Source of the DNA: Lactarius indigo
Taxonomy: Eukaryota; Basidiomycota; Agaricomycetes; Russulales; Russulaceae
DNA length: 64,000 nucleotides
NCBI GenBank assembly: GCA_025766275.1
Contig: JAFKAC010000018.1
Span: 372,001 to 436,000, forward strand
Reading direction: 5' to 3'
A program made the translations under genes and the position numbers. Of the stretch, positions 41,699 to 51,985 are shown one piece after another. Within the stretch, counting starts at the first letter, position 1. Each line of letters opens with the position of its first letter. The notes under the pieces are model-generated. The model ran no database searches, had not been told where the DNA came from, and saw nothing but the letters and a program-made list of their open reading frames with translations.

Positions 41699-43687
41699 GT
41701 GGCGACTGTCAATACCAGAGACCAGTGGACGAGCTTCCGTCCCTACCATCTAGACAGAAGAGGAGACCGCAACGTACCAACTCGATTTCTAGGAGCAGCC
41801 AGGTGGAGAGATCGAGGAGACGAGACCGGATACTTTGTAGAGTTCAACGGACCTACAAGGTTCAGACCTGTTGAGTTCAATTTTGATCACTTGTGTTGGG
41901 TGGAAGTTACGTGGAACCCCATAGACCACCGCTGGGACGTCATAAGACCAGCAGGAAGACAGTACCAGTGCGACATAGACGCACGCGAGCTCAATTCACG
42001 AGCTGACTGGGGACCTATTGACGGTCAATTACGAGAACACTCCACCGGAGAAGCAGTTAGCGAAGAAACCGAAGAAGACGACCAAAGCGAAGAACCACGA
42101 CCCGCAAGCGTTGGGCCTATTGAGCAGTATACTATCCAACAAGCTGAGTCTCTACGCATCACGGACCAGCCAGAGATCATTCACGTACGATCACCAGCAG
42201 CAGAAATGGCAACCACCACCATGACAGCCGAAGAAATCATGACTGTCAGAGAACAAGCGGCAAGAGAAGCGGCCGAAGCGATCAGACAAGAGTCACAACG
42301 GAATCTCATGCCCATCAACCCTGAAACGGGGCATCGTATGACGGCAGACGACGCAGCAATTTTTCGGGCTATTGGACCCGACCAAGGGGACCCCCCGTCA
42401 GGAGATGGGCTAAGACGAGGAATACCGCTGGATCCTCCACCAGGATGGGGAGGGCCACCAGGAGGAGATTTTCCACGACGTCCAGGAGGAGGGGGAAACC
42501 CACCGGACCTCCCAAACAACCCGCCAGAAGGAGGACCACCAGGAGGAGGCGGTGGCGGAGGGGGCGGTGCAGGAGGGGGAGGACATGGCCATGAAAAACT
42601 GACCGGTGAACCTCCCACCATCTTTGACGGAGACCGTACTAAAGTGGACTCATTCCTCACGCAATGGCATGTCTATTGGGGAATGAACCTCGACACCCCT
42701 GTCATGCGAAACGACTACCGACGAAGCCTCCTGTTCCTATCTTACATAAAAGGGGTATCAGTCAGCGAATGGGTACTTTCGTACCTCAAATGGCTCAATC
42801 GGCAAATACAACGCGGAATAGATCAACATACGAGAGATCTGTGGAACGCAGTAGCAGAGGGCTTTAACCAAAGGTTCGTTAACACCCTCGAACGAGAACA
42901 AGCTCAAGCGCTTCTAAGGAAGGGACTCAAAATGACCGATGGAGATATTGACAAATACGTCAATGAGTTTGAAGAAGCCGCTAGAAAAGCAGGATACCGC
43001 CTCAATGACCCCCAGACCATCGACCTATTCACCAAAGGGCTACCCAAAAAGCTGTACGAAAAGACGTATGATCTGGACGAACCAGAAACATTCGACGAAT
43101 GGAAGCGAGCGACGCTTCGCAGACAGCGCAACTATATCCACATTCGAGCAAGAGTGGATGAGTACAAGGACAATAAGCCGAAGAAAACGGGCAATGCCGG
43201 ATGGACCATTCCCCAAAACCTCGCAAACCCGTGGGCAATGGATACGTCCGCCGACCGAACCAAAGCTAGGCTTGCAGGATCGGAGGAAATCGACTACGGT
43301 AAGCCACCGTATACAAACTTACCTCCCTACCCGCCTAGAGGGGGGCCAGGAGCAAGAGGACGAGGAAGGGGAGGATCCCGGCGAGACCTGAGGACAGTGT
43401 TGTGCTATAACTGCAACGCACCCGGCCACCTCTCACGGAATTGTCCTAGCCCCAGACAACCACGACAGTGGCAAACGCAAAACCCGGGACCCTCAACCGT
43501 CCGAATGACGGAAACAGACTACTACGCCCAAGAGGCACCCCCAGCTCAGATAAACGCCGCCTCAACAAGTAAGACAGCCGAAGAACGAGCCAAAGAGTGG
43601 CTCACTGGGGTCGCCAATGCCCCGGATGAGGTGAAGGATCTCATACTACAAGAAATGTGGGGAAAAGAGGGTTTTCGGAGCGCCTGA
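41699..43687 (+). CDS. gypsy family 2 Gag (copy b), apparent GUG start
   Basis: 662 codons. GTG 41699 lies 21 nt after the LTR; an in-frame TAA at 41657 bounds the frame upstream. The first AUG of the whole transcript is at 42206, in the same frame, 169 codons later. Domain layout as in copy a: N-terminal domain, acidic stretch (SEETEEDDQSEE), core, Pro/Gly linker, capsid-like part, CCHC knuckle (CYNCNAPGHLSRNC) near 43403. Fully open. Confidence 0.87.
   Translation: MATVNTRDQWTSFRPYHLDRRGDRNVPTRFLGAARWRDRGDETGYFVEFNGPTRFRPVEFNFDHLCWVEVTWNPIDHRWDVIRPAGRQYQCDIDARELNSRADWGPIDGQLREHSTGEAVSEETEEDDQSEEPRPASVGPIEQYTIQQAESLRITDQPEIIHVRSPAAEMATTTMTAEEIMTVREQAAREAAEAIRQESQRNLMPINPETGHRMTADDAAIFRAIGPDQGDPPSGDGLRRGIPLDPPPGWGGPPGGDFPRRPGGGGNPPDLPNNPPEGGPPGGGGGGGGGAGGGGHGHEKLTGEPPTIFDGDRTKVDSFLTQWHVYWGMNLDTPVMRNDYRRSLLFLSYIKGVSVSEWVLSYLKWLNRQIQRGIDQHTRDLWNAVAEGFNQRFVNTLEREQAQALLRKGLKMTDGDIDKYVNEFEEAARKAGYRLNDPQTIDLFTKGLPKKLYEKTYDLDEPETFDEWKRATLRRQRNYIHIRARVDEYKDNKPKKTGNAGWTIPQNLANPWAMDTSADRTKARLAGSEEIDYGKPPYTNLPPYPPRGGPGARGRGRGGSRRDLRTVLCYNCNAPGHLSRNCPSPRQPRQWQTQNPGPSTVRMTETDYYAQEAPPAQINAASTSKTAEERAKEWLTGVANAPDEVKDLILQEMWGKEGFRSA
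43660..43675 (+). promoter_or_regulatory. -1 frameshift signal, family 2b
   Basis: GGGAAAA (43660-43666) and GGGTTTT (43669-43675) in Gag phase; Gag stop 43685-43687; Pol in the -1 frame. Confidence 0.65.
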
Positions 43688-46600
43688 ACCCGTCGGTCTG
43701 GGTAAGGGCTTTAAATTGTAATTCTGTAATCATGACGCGCTTTCGTTCTCTTCGAATCCCAGTCTCGATACGCACGAATTACCGAATGGCCGACATAAGA
43801 GCACTAGTGGACTCCGGAGCCACCGACAATTTCATACATCCAAATTTCATCACAAAAATGGGAATCGGCACACAACCGCTCGCCCAACCACGGAAAATTT
43901 GGAACATAGACCAAACGGAAAACAAAGCTGGGTCTATCTCTCATTTCACCGACCTTGACGTATATGCCAAGGGGTACCACCGAACGATGCGATTCTTAGT
44001 AACGGATATCGGGACCGAAGAAGTCGTGCTAGGATACCCATGGTTGGCAACCTACGAGCCAACTATCAATTGGCGCGACGCAGTAATCCATGAGGAAATC
44101 ATGCCGGTGGTGATCAGTACGCAGGACAGTCTTCACCGCCACACCATTATCGCCGCCACCCTTACTAATGACCAAAAAGAAGAAATAGTCGACACCTTAG
44201 AAGAGGAAGATGTATACCTACGCGCCACGACATCCACGGAACTGGCAATCCAAGCACAGAAAAAGGAACCGCCAGTGGAACTGCCGGAAGTCTACCAAGC
44301 ATTTCGGAAGCTCTTCAGCGAAGAAGCGTCCCAACGTTTTCCCCCCGCCAGACCGTGGGATCACGCAATCGACTTTAAGCCAAACGCTCCGTCCGCAATA
44401 GATTGTAAGATATATCCACTAACGCAAGAAGAAGAGGGCAAACTCAAGGAGTTCCTGGACGAGAAACTCAAGCAGGGGTACCTCCGCCCCTCCATTTCTC
44501 CGTACGCATCGTCCTTTTTCTTCGTTAAAAAGAAGGACGGAAAGCTACGCCCGGTGCAGGATTATCGGGTGATCAATGCTCACACCATACGCAATCAATA
44601 CCCTCTCCCCCTCATTCAAGACCTTATTTACGACCTCAGCAACGCGCACATCTACACCAAGCTCGACATCCGCTGGGGATATAATAACATTCGCATTCGA
44701 GATGGAGATCAGGAGAAGGCGGCCTTCAAGACCAAGTTCGGCCTCTTCGAGCCGACAGTAATGTTCTTTGGCCTCACAAACTCACCCGCGACGTTCCAGA
44801 CAATGATGAACCACATCTATCGGGACACGATTGCAAAACATGAACTACTCGGCACCGTCATCCGGGTTTACATGGACGACATCGGGATTGCCACGCGCGT
44901 TGGTCGCGACTCCGCGGATCACATCGCGGCAGTCACGGACGTCCTTCGTGTCGCCCAGGACCACGACCTATACTTCAAACTCGAAAAATGCCTCTTTCAC
45001 CAGCCTCGGATGGATTACCTGGGGGTAATCCTTGAAAAGGGGGTAACACGCATGGACCCGGTAAAAGTTCAGGGCATCAAAGACTGGCCAACACCAGCAA
45101 AGGTCAGGGACGTACGCTCCTTTCTAGGATTCTGCAACTTTTACCGCCTATTCATCCGAGGCTTCGCCACCCACGCCCGACCACTAAACCGACTCACAAA
45201 GAAAGACACCGAATGGCGGTGGACGGAAGAAGAAGACCGTACATTTAAAACACTCAAACGCCTTGTCACTGAAGAACCGGTCCTGGCACACCCCAATCTA
45301 CACGATCAGTTCGAACTAGAAGTTGATGCCTCCGGATTCGCGGTAGGTGCAGTCCTCTTACAAAAGAAAAGTGATGGGCGCAAGCACCCGATAGGATACT
45401 ACTCTGCGACGCTAAGCGAGGCAGAACGCAATTACGACATCTACGACCTAGAACTTCTCGCCATCGTGAAAGCTCTCCGACACTGGCGCCCCTTACTCGC
45501 AGGATCCCCACACAAAATCAAAATATTCTCGGATCACCTGAACCTGCAATACTGGAAGACACCGCAGAAGATCAGTCGGAGGGTCGCCCGGGAAGTATTG
45601 GAACTAATGGAATACGACTTCGAGATCCATCACATTAAAGGGAAACACAACGGTAGAGCAGACGCCTTATCAAGGCGACCGGACTATGATCAGGGGGAAG
45701 ATGATAACCAAGGTGTGGTCGTCCTACCTCCGGAAGTGTTCGTACGAGCCGCTAACGTCGCACGAACGCTGGAAATACACCCCATGATGCAACAACCGAG
45801 ACGACGACAAGACCCCGCCATAATCAAAACATGGGTCGACGCACATCGCCTCAAGAAGATAGAGGGGGAATGGTATAAAGACGGACGACTGGTTGTTACG
45901 GGACCAATGGCCGCATACCGAGCTATCATACACGACCACCACGACCTACCGGTACATGGACATCCAGGGATAAGTCGAACGCAGCGTATTGTGGAACGAC
46001 ATCACTGGTGGCCGACTATTCGCAAGGACGTCTACGAGTACGTCACCGGGTGCGCGGATTGTCAACGGAACAAAGTTAACACCAGACCAACCCGCGCCCC
46101 ATTACACCCAATCACCGCCATCACGGACGCCCCTCCCTTCCACACCGTTGCTCTGGACTTCATCACTAAATTGCCTACTTCACAGTCGTATGACAGTATT
46201 CTGACCATCACAGACCATGACTGCAGCAAGGCATCCATATTCATTCCGTGTAATGAAGAGATAACGGCGGAGGGCACAGCCATCCTGTACGTCAACCATG
46301 TGTTCAAACGATTCGGACTACCGCGTAAAATTATCAGTGATCGTGACCCCCGATTCACCTCCAAATTCACGAGAGAAGTATGCCGCATACTGGGTATCCA
46401 GCAGAATATCTCTACGGCCTATCATCCGCGGACGGATGGACAATCCGAACGAACCAACCAGTGGCTTGAACAGTACTTACGATTCTGGGCCAACGAGCGT
46501 CAAGATAACTGGGCGGCCTATCTTCCTGTAGCGGAATTCGCTCACAACAACTGGCCCCACGAACACACCAAGCAATCTCCATTCATGCTCCTAATGGGGT

Positions 46601-48408
46601 ATAACCCAACAACCGATTGGACGGATAAGCCATCCCCAATCCCGAATGTGATCACCAGACTGACACAATTAAAAGAAGCGCGTCAGCTGGCCCAGGACCT
46701 CATCAAGAAGGCACAAGATAGCTGGATCCGGCATAAGGACACTCCACGCTATCAAATCGGTGATCAAGTATGGTTGGAAGGGAAACACTTACGAACCAAT
46801 CAACCCACGGCAAAGCTGGCGGCGCGACGCCACGGACCATTCAAAGTAACTCAGGTGATGTCTCCTTACAACTATCGCCTTGAACTTCCCACGCAGTGGA
46901 GCATTCACCCAGTGTTTCACATCGATCTTCTCACGCCGTACAAAAGCACTACCCTTCACGGCGAGAACTTCCCACGTCCGCCACCGGATCTTGTGGAAGG
47001 AGAAGAAGAATACGAAGTCGAGGCCGTCTTAGACGACCGGCACTTCGGCAGAGGAAGGAAATTACAATATCTGATCAAATGGAAGGGGTACCCGGACTCG
47101 GAGAATCAGTGGGTCGACAAGGACGACGTATTCGCCCCGGAAGCCATCAAGGAGTATCAAGCGGGCCGGACAACCGCGCGATATCTTAAAAGCCAGCCTA
47201 CGGACGATCAGGAAGAGTATCATTCCTACATTCGATCCTCTCAGACTTCTATGCCCACCTCTCCTCTCAGACATGTCACCACGGCGATCCTCCTCGACCA
47301 AGTCGCACAAGACGCCGCCAACCTCCTCGAAGACGACCAAGAAACCGTGGTTCAACCGGTCCAGCTCACTCCGTACACACCTGCAAACTTGCGAGCGGGG
47401 CATATCACCGCTCAAGAGTGGGCTGGCGTCCTACAGAGATTCCCAGACCCGACTCAACAGCCCGACGACGAGCAGCAGCATGCCGTCCCTCACATCTTCC
47501 GAGACGACAACGGCAATCGGGAGCCCATCGCGGTCATTCCCCCAGGTGACGACCTCATCGGCACGAGGGGAATTCTCCCTGCCGACCGTCCCCTCGAGGA
47601 CCCAACAGGAGTTAGAAGCAGCGGAGGATTGGCGGAGGACGGCGAAGGAGTGGGCCGACGAACAACTGCGCTTAGCGCAGAGGAGATTGAGCGAGTTGCA
47701 GCAGCGCAGGCAGCGCTCCCTCATGACGAAGCTCACGCTGACGACGAAGATTACTACCCGGTCAGACACCCCCTCCTTCGAACGCACAGCCACCCTACTA
47801 ATCCCCGAATCACCCCATGGCTCGTCCACACCGACGGAACCGCCATGTCTCGAGGACGTGTGCGACTGCCCGGCGTCGCACTTCACACCCCCATTACGCA
47901 CGACGACGACCCTGCGCAGGTCCTTGCGCCTGGAGGGTTCAGGGCGAATCGACAGCCCCATTACATTCACTTCCCCATCACCGGACCCGATGGCGTAGAG
48001 AGAAACGCCAGCCATGTACAAATTGTCGGAGGTGCGAATCCCTTTGTGCTGGGTCTCATCCCCGGATCCCCCCATCTGTACGGCAAACCCCTTTACGCTC
48101 ACCCGATGCTATCGGCTGCGGGACGCGCCTTCATCGCCCATGAGGACCTGGTCATCCTGGCCTCCGACAGAATCACCGACCGCGCACTTAACCGCATTGG
48201 GGACGAGTCCCTTACTGCGGAGGTCACGCGTTATCGGGCAGCCGCGTATGAAGAAGAGCGGCTCGCCGCTCGTATCCGTCAACTCCAGGCCATGCGGTTG
48301 TCGGCGAGGGACGACAAGAGGGACTGTATTTACCGACTGGAGAGGGCGAACGTATTTGAGAGGATTAGCGACGAGCAGTCGACTTGGACCGCACGGGACT
48401 TTCGGTGA
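43667..48408 (+). CDS. gypsy family 2 Pol polyprotein (copy b)
   Basis: The -1 frame is entered at the heptamers (the frame is open from 43657 and holds 1583 codons). Protease, RT (YMDDIG), RNase H, integrase, chromodomain and long conserved tail as in copy a. No lesions. It ends in ARDFR and TGA. About 30 nt lie between the stop and the 3' LTR and include the purine tract GAAAAGGGGGTGA. Confidence 0.96.
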
Positions 48409-48438
48409 GTCTGGGGTCTCACGCTGAAAAGGGGGTGA

Positions 48439-48890
48439 TGTTACGGTTTCGCATTGAACCCTTACTGTACCGGTTGTGGCTACGGCTGTAAGGTAGATTA
48501 GTCACGGACTCGGCATTTACGATAGGAGTTAGGCGTTGAAGGATGACTCGATCCTAGTACAGGTAGTAGTAGTATTAGGATCGCGGTACTTATGCGATAC
48601 GTTGGACGCTACAATACTGTGACTCATAGCAGCGCTTGAAAGCCTGCTCTTCTGTATTTAAGGTAGCTGCGGAAGACCAAGATACGCCATCTTGGTCTTC
48701 TTCGATCGTCACTTCTCCATTCCGCATTTCGAGCATCTCGCCCCTTATCTGGGTCTGAGTACCGCAGTTATACTAGTGTCTTCGAACATCTAGAAGTCGC
48801 CTTTGTGCCATACGCTCTATAGCGTGATTAGCTAAGTTGCCAGGTCGCCTTATCGAGCTCAAGTCGAGCTAACGTCGTGACGGCGTTACA
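48439..48890 (+). repeat. family 2b 3' LTR
   Basis: 452 bp, apparently identical to the 5' LTR. Confidence 0.95.
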
Positions 48891-48895
48891 ATGCG

Positions 48896-50638
48896 TCCCT
48901 CCTGATGCCGTACAAAGAAACCTCCATACATGGAAAGAACTTTACGGAACCACCCCCAGATCTAGTAGATGGAGAACAGGAGTGGGAAGTCGAGAAAATA
49001 CTAGAAACAAGACGCCACAGGAACCAGTTACAGTTCCTAATCAAGTGGAAGGGATACTCCGATGCACACAACAGTTGGGAACCAGAAAAAAACCTCAACG
49101 CCCCAGAACTTATCCAGGAACACTTTGAAAGCAACCCCAGAAGCGAAGGAGCAAAGCAATGGTTAAAACGAAAGGAAGTAACAGTACGAACAGCAACCAC
49201 CTTCCCCACTAGCTTCACCATGCCCTCTCGCTCCTCCTCTGTAGAACGTCTTGTTGCTCGTGCCATGGAAAGAGGCTCCTTTGACGAAACACCCTCTGTC
49301 ACACCCTCCTCTGGCTATTCTCCCTTCCCAGCACGACCCCCCTCCTTGCCTGCACTCATCCAGGAACCACAACCCATCGATCCCACCATGCCCAGCGTCA
49401 TAGAAACAGAAGGAGGAGGAATAGCCCTTCGCGTTCCCCCTCCTGGACACACAGCTCCCCCTACTCCCGAGATACACCGACCTACCACCTCCCCCCCTGA
49501 TCCTAGAGTAACCATGGCCCGTCTCAGCGAAATAATCAACGACCCAATCATGGACGCACTCCCCATTAACTATGAAAGGATGCACATCACTGCTGAAGAA
49601 GACGACGACCCTGGCTACCCCTTCTTCTTGAATGACCCCTGGAGCAGCCGCTATGTGCACTTCCTCATCCCGGACGATGCTGACCCAACCTCATACATCC
49701 GAAAGGATGCTAAATGGATCAAGATCAGCGAGAACAAAGAAGATGTCATCGGCACCATGGGCAAGAACCTTCCCCACTATGGCCTCCCCCTCTTCCTCCT
49801 CCCCAGAGACGACGACCCCCACAATCCAGCTCCTCCTATCACCCCAGCTCAGATGCAGAACTTGGACGAAGCTTCTTCCACAGCCGGACAAGTCGACGAA
49901 GTCCTGGAAGACCTGAAAGATGACCGCCTCACAGCAGAAATCGCCAGGACCCGCCGACTCTTGCGAAACCAGAAGGCCCTCCGAAAGGAGATTGAAGGCC
50001 TGTACAAGACGATGGAGCCCCTCAAAAGGCACCTCCTCAACATGGACATGCAACTAACCAGCACCCGAAGGAGGCTACAAGAGCACAAGGCCTATGTCCG
50101 GATTGCAGACCGATGGCTTGCACTACACCCACCTCCTCCGGAAGAAGAAACTCACCCCTTTGGGGTCCACCACATTCCTCCCCCTGCCCCACCTCGTTAC
50201 CACTCCATGCCAGAGCTCCACGACGAACCAGAAGGACCTAGTCCCTCTGCAGAAAGGAAGAAGAGGCGCAAGCGCAGGTCCAACAAGAAGGGGACTGGTA
50301 CCATCCGACTTTGCTACAGGTGCCAGTCCGAAGACCACCTCTCCTTCGCTTGCCCTCAAAAACAGAAGTTTTGCTGGAGGTGTTCTAGCACTGATCACTT
50401 CCCCTACCAGTGCCTTTGGCCAGCCCCAGAAGAACGCACTCAGTGGTGTGGCAAATGTTTCACCAGCAACAGCCATGAAGAAATCAAATGCCCCAAGTAT
50501 GAAAACTGTCGCAAGTGCGGGACCTATGGCCCCTTCAACTTCCTTCGCCAACATCGCTGCCCCCTCCCTCGCGAAAACACCCCCTCCAACGATGTAGACA
50601 ACGATGTCTATGACCTGATGGACTTCGAAGCACTCTAG
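48896..50638 (+). CDS. gypsy family 3 Pol, chromodomain and C-terminal zinc-knuckle region
   Basis: In frame with 38085-41225 when the insert and one ATGCG copy are removed (HPVFHA joined to SLLMPYKET). Chromodomain (EWEVEKILE..FLIKWKGYSD) from about Pol residue 1072. Next come a Ser/Pro-rich stretch, a module like that of families 1 and 2 (RYVHFLIPDD, HYGLPLFLLP), a coiled coil (LTAEIARTRRLLRNQKALRK) and a run of Cys motifs at 50312-50573: CYRCQSEDHLSFAC, CWRCSSTDHFPYQC, then CGKCFTSNSHEEIKC and a more diverged fourth. A zinc-knuckle array after the chromodomain is unusual; RNA or DNA binding is inferred. Confidence 0.9.
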   Translation, partial: SLLMPYKETSIHGKNFTEPPPDLVDGEQEWEVEKILETRRHRNQLQFLIKWKGYSDAHNSWEPEKNLNAPELIQEHFESNPRSEGAKQWLKRKEVTVRTATTFPTSFTMPSRSSSVERLVARAMERGSFDETPSVTPSSGYSPFPARPPSLPALIQEPQPIDPTMPSVIETEGGGIALRVPPPGHTAPPTPEIHRPTTSPPDPRVTMARLSEIINDPIMDALPINYERMHITAEEDDDPGYPFFLNDPWSSRYVHFLIPDDADPTSYIRKDAKWIKISENKEDVIGTMGKNLPHYGLPLFLLPRDDDPHNPAPPITPAQMQNLDEASSTAGQVDEVLEDLKDDRLTAEIARTRRLLRNQKALRKEIEGLYKTMEPLKRHLLNMDMQLTSTRRRLQEHKAYVRIADRWLALHPPPPEEETHPFGVHHIPPPAPPRYHSMPELHDEPEGPSPSAERKKRRKRRSNKKGTGTIRLCYRCQSEDHLSFACPQKQKFCWRCSSTDHFPYQCLWPAPEERTQWCGKCFTSNSHEEIKCPKYENCRKCGTYGPFNFLRQHRCPLPRENTPSNDVDNDVYDLMDFEAL

Positions 50639-50664
50639 GGAGAGTTGACTTAGAGAGGGGCTCA

Positions 50665-51243
50665 TGTTATGATCCGACGCTTCGGACCTCAATCACAGTA
50701 TGTTTCCACCTTGCCTTTCCCCTTCTGTACTATACCTTGTTACCAAAGGAGCTATTGCGATTAGTAGCGCTGTTTCTTTGATCCGAACTTCCGTTTACTC
50801 CGTTTAGTCTCTTTGATGTTGTGTGGACTTGTGTTCATGTTGTTTGGAACCTCGTCCTATATAAACCTGTACCATAGACCATAGGAAGCCAGACTTGGCT
50901 TCGTTTGCAATCTAGCAACCTTGCCTTCGTACTTTGGTGTGACCTCGCCTTATCCCTCTCTTCTTGTGCATCCCCTACCTCAGTCCCTAACCAGGACACT
51001 TCGAAGTCTTTGCAGTTGAACTATATCAACGCGTCACACCTGTTATACTCTGTGCACTAGCAAGATCAAGTGTAGAGAAGTGTTAGACACTTCGGACGAG
51101 GAGTCCTACGTTACAGAGTAGTGCTGCACTTTGTGCCACACTTTTATCACTTGTATTTCATAGCAACAAGACGACAGAAGTCTTCGCTTGATACTTGTGT
51201 GATTCAGAACCTTTAGAACCCACGCCCCTGCTAGGGCGTAACA
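50665..51243 (+). repeat. family 3 3' LTR
   Basis: 579 bp. Three CpG transitions against the 5' LTR. Confidence 0.95.
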
Positions 51244-51248
51244 ACAGC

Positions 51249-51378
51249 TGCGCTCAAGATTCGGCTTGCACAACTGTGGGAAACAGTCACCAAGCTTAGG
51301 GCTAATTTGAAAGACATAAATGACGAGCTTCACAAGGTAGTTCTTGAGATTGAACAGACTGCGGCCACCCTCAGGTGA
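51249..51378 (+). pseudogene. gene C, end of the last exon
   Basis: Continues the exon broken at 35627 in the same frame (ARTA joined to ALKIRLAQLW). It encodes a coiled-coil tail with Leu/Ile heptads (LKDINDELHKVVLEIEQT) and ends in TGA at 51376-51378. The clean restoration shows gene C was open when the gypsy arrived. Confidence 0.65.
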
Positions 51379-51985
51379 TCCGCACTATTGCGTAGCCCAT
51401 GTAACATGTCATATGTAGCTGTCGATCAAATGGAACACATAGCGGATATAGTTGGTCGGATTTCCGCTTCTCCCGATGCCTGTACCATGTTATATGTAAA
51501 TGTCAATTGAATGGGCTGTATGGCGGATATACATAGCCGGACGTCCGCTTCGCCCGATACATGTACTACGACCATTATATCATCACATATGTCCACTCTG
51601 ATATCAAATCCTCAAGTGCTCCTTTCTGCCCCATCTGTTGTCTCCACATGTCCATACATGTTTCACATATGTCTCATCTTCAGGTGCAGAGGTCCACTAT
51701 TAGAACATTGTAATACCAAGTCATGCCATGGCTATTACACGTCGGGACATCCTCTTGCACAATATGATACCCCACATTGCTCAAACAGTTTCATTGTATT
51801 GGTGCTTGATGTCGGACCATTCCCGACCATCATCCGATTCTCTATTGTATCACAGGAACATATTTAATGACTGGCCATCACAATGAGATGCTCATATCCA
51901 TCCACTTAAGCGTCACACCTAGTACATTTGTCCATCCTCTCAATCACCATACCTTGTCCATCTATCCATCCTCATCTCATCCATT
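51379..51985. other. intergenic with an 85-bp imperfect tandem duplication
   Basis: Units 51398-51484 and 51486-51566 share CATGT starts, a GCGGATAT word, a TCCGCTTC word and CCCGAT..TGTA ends. The second contains the palindrome CGGACGTCCG. No gene seen in the remainder; it may hold the gene D promoter. Confidence 0.45.

Larger units (their letters stand above)
41226..48890 (+). mobile_element. Ty3/gypsy chromovirus, family 2, copy b (intact, identical LTRs)
   Basis: 7665 bp, plus strand, LTRs 41226-41677 and 48439-48890 with no difference that I could find, target duplication ATGCG. Gag and Pol are open throughout with all catalytic motifs. By LTR identity it is the youngest insertion in the window and a candidate for current activity. 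Confidence 0.97.
35628..51243 (+). mobile_element. Ty3/gypsy chromovirus, family 3, split by family 2b
   Basis: LTRs 35628-36206 and 50665-51243 (579 bp each, three CpG differences) with target duplication ACAGC (35623-35627 and 51244-51248). Gag 36415-38106. Pol is 38085-41225 joined to 48896-50638, interrupted by family 2b with duplication ATGCG (41221-41225 and 48891-48895). Without the insert Pol is a single open frame of 1626 residues. Confidence 0.96.
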
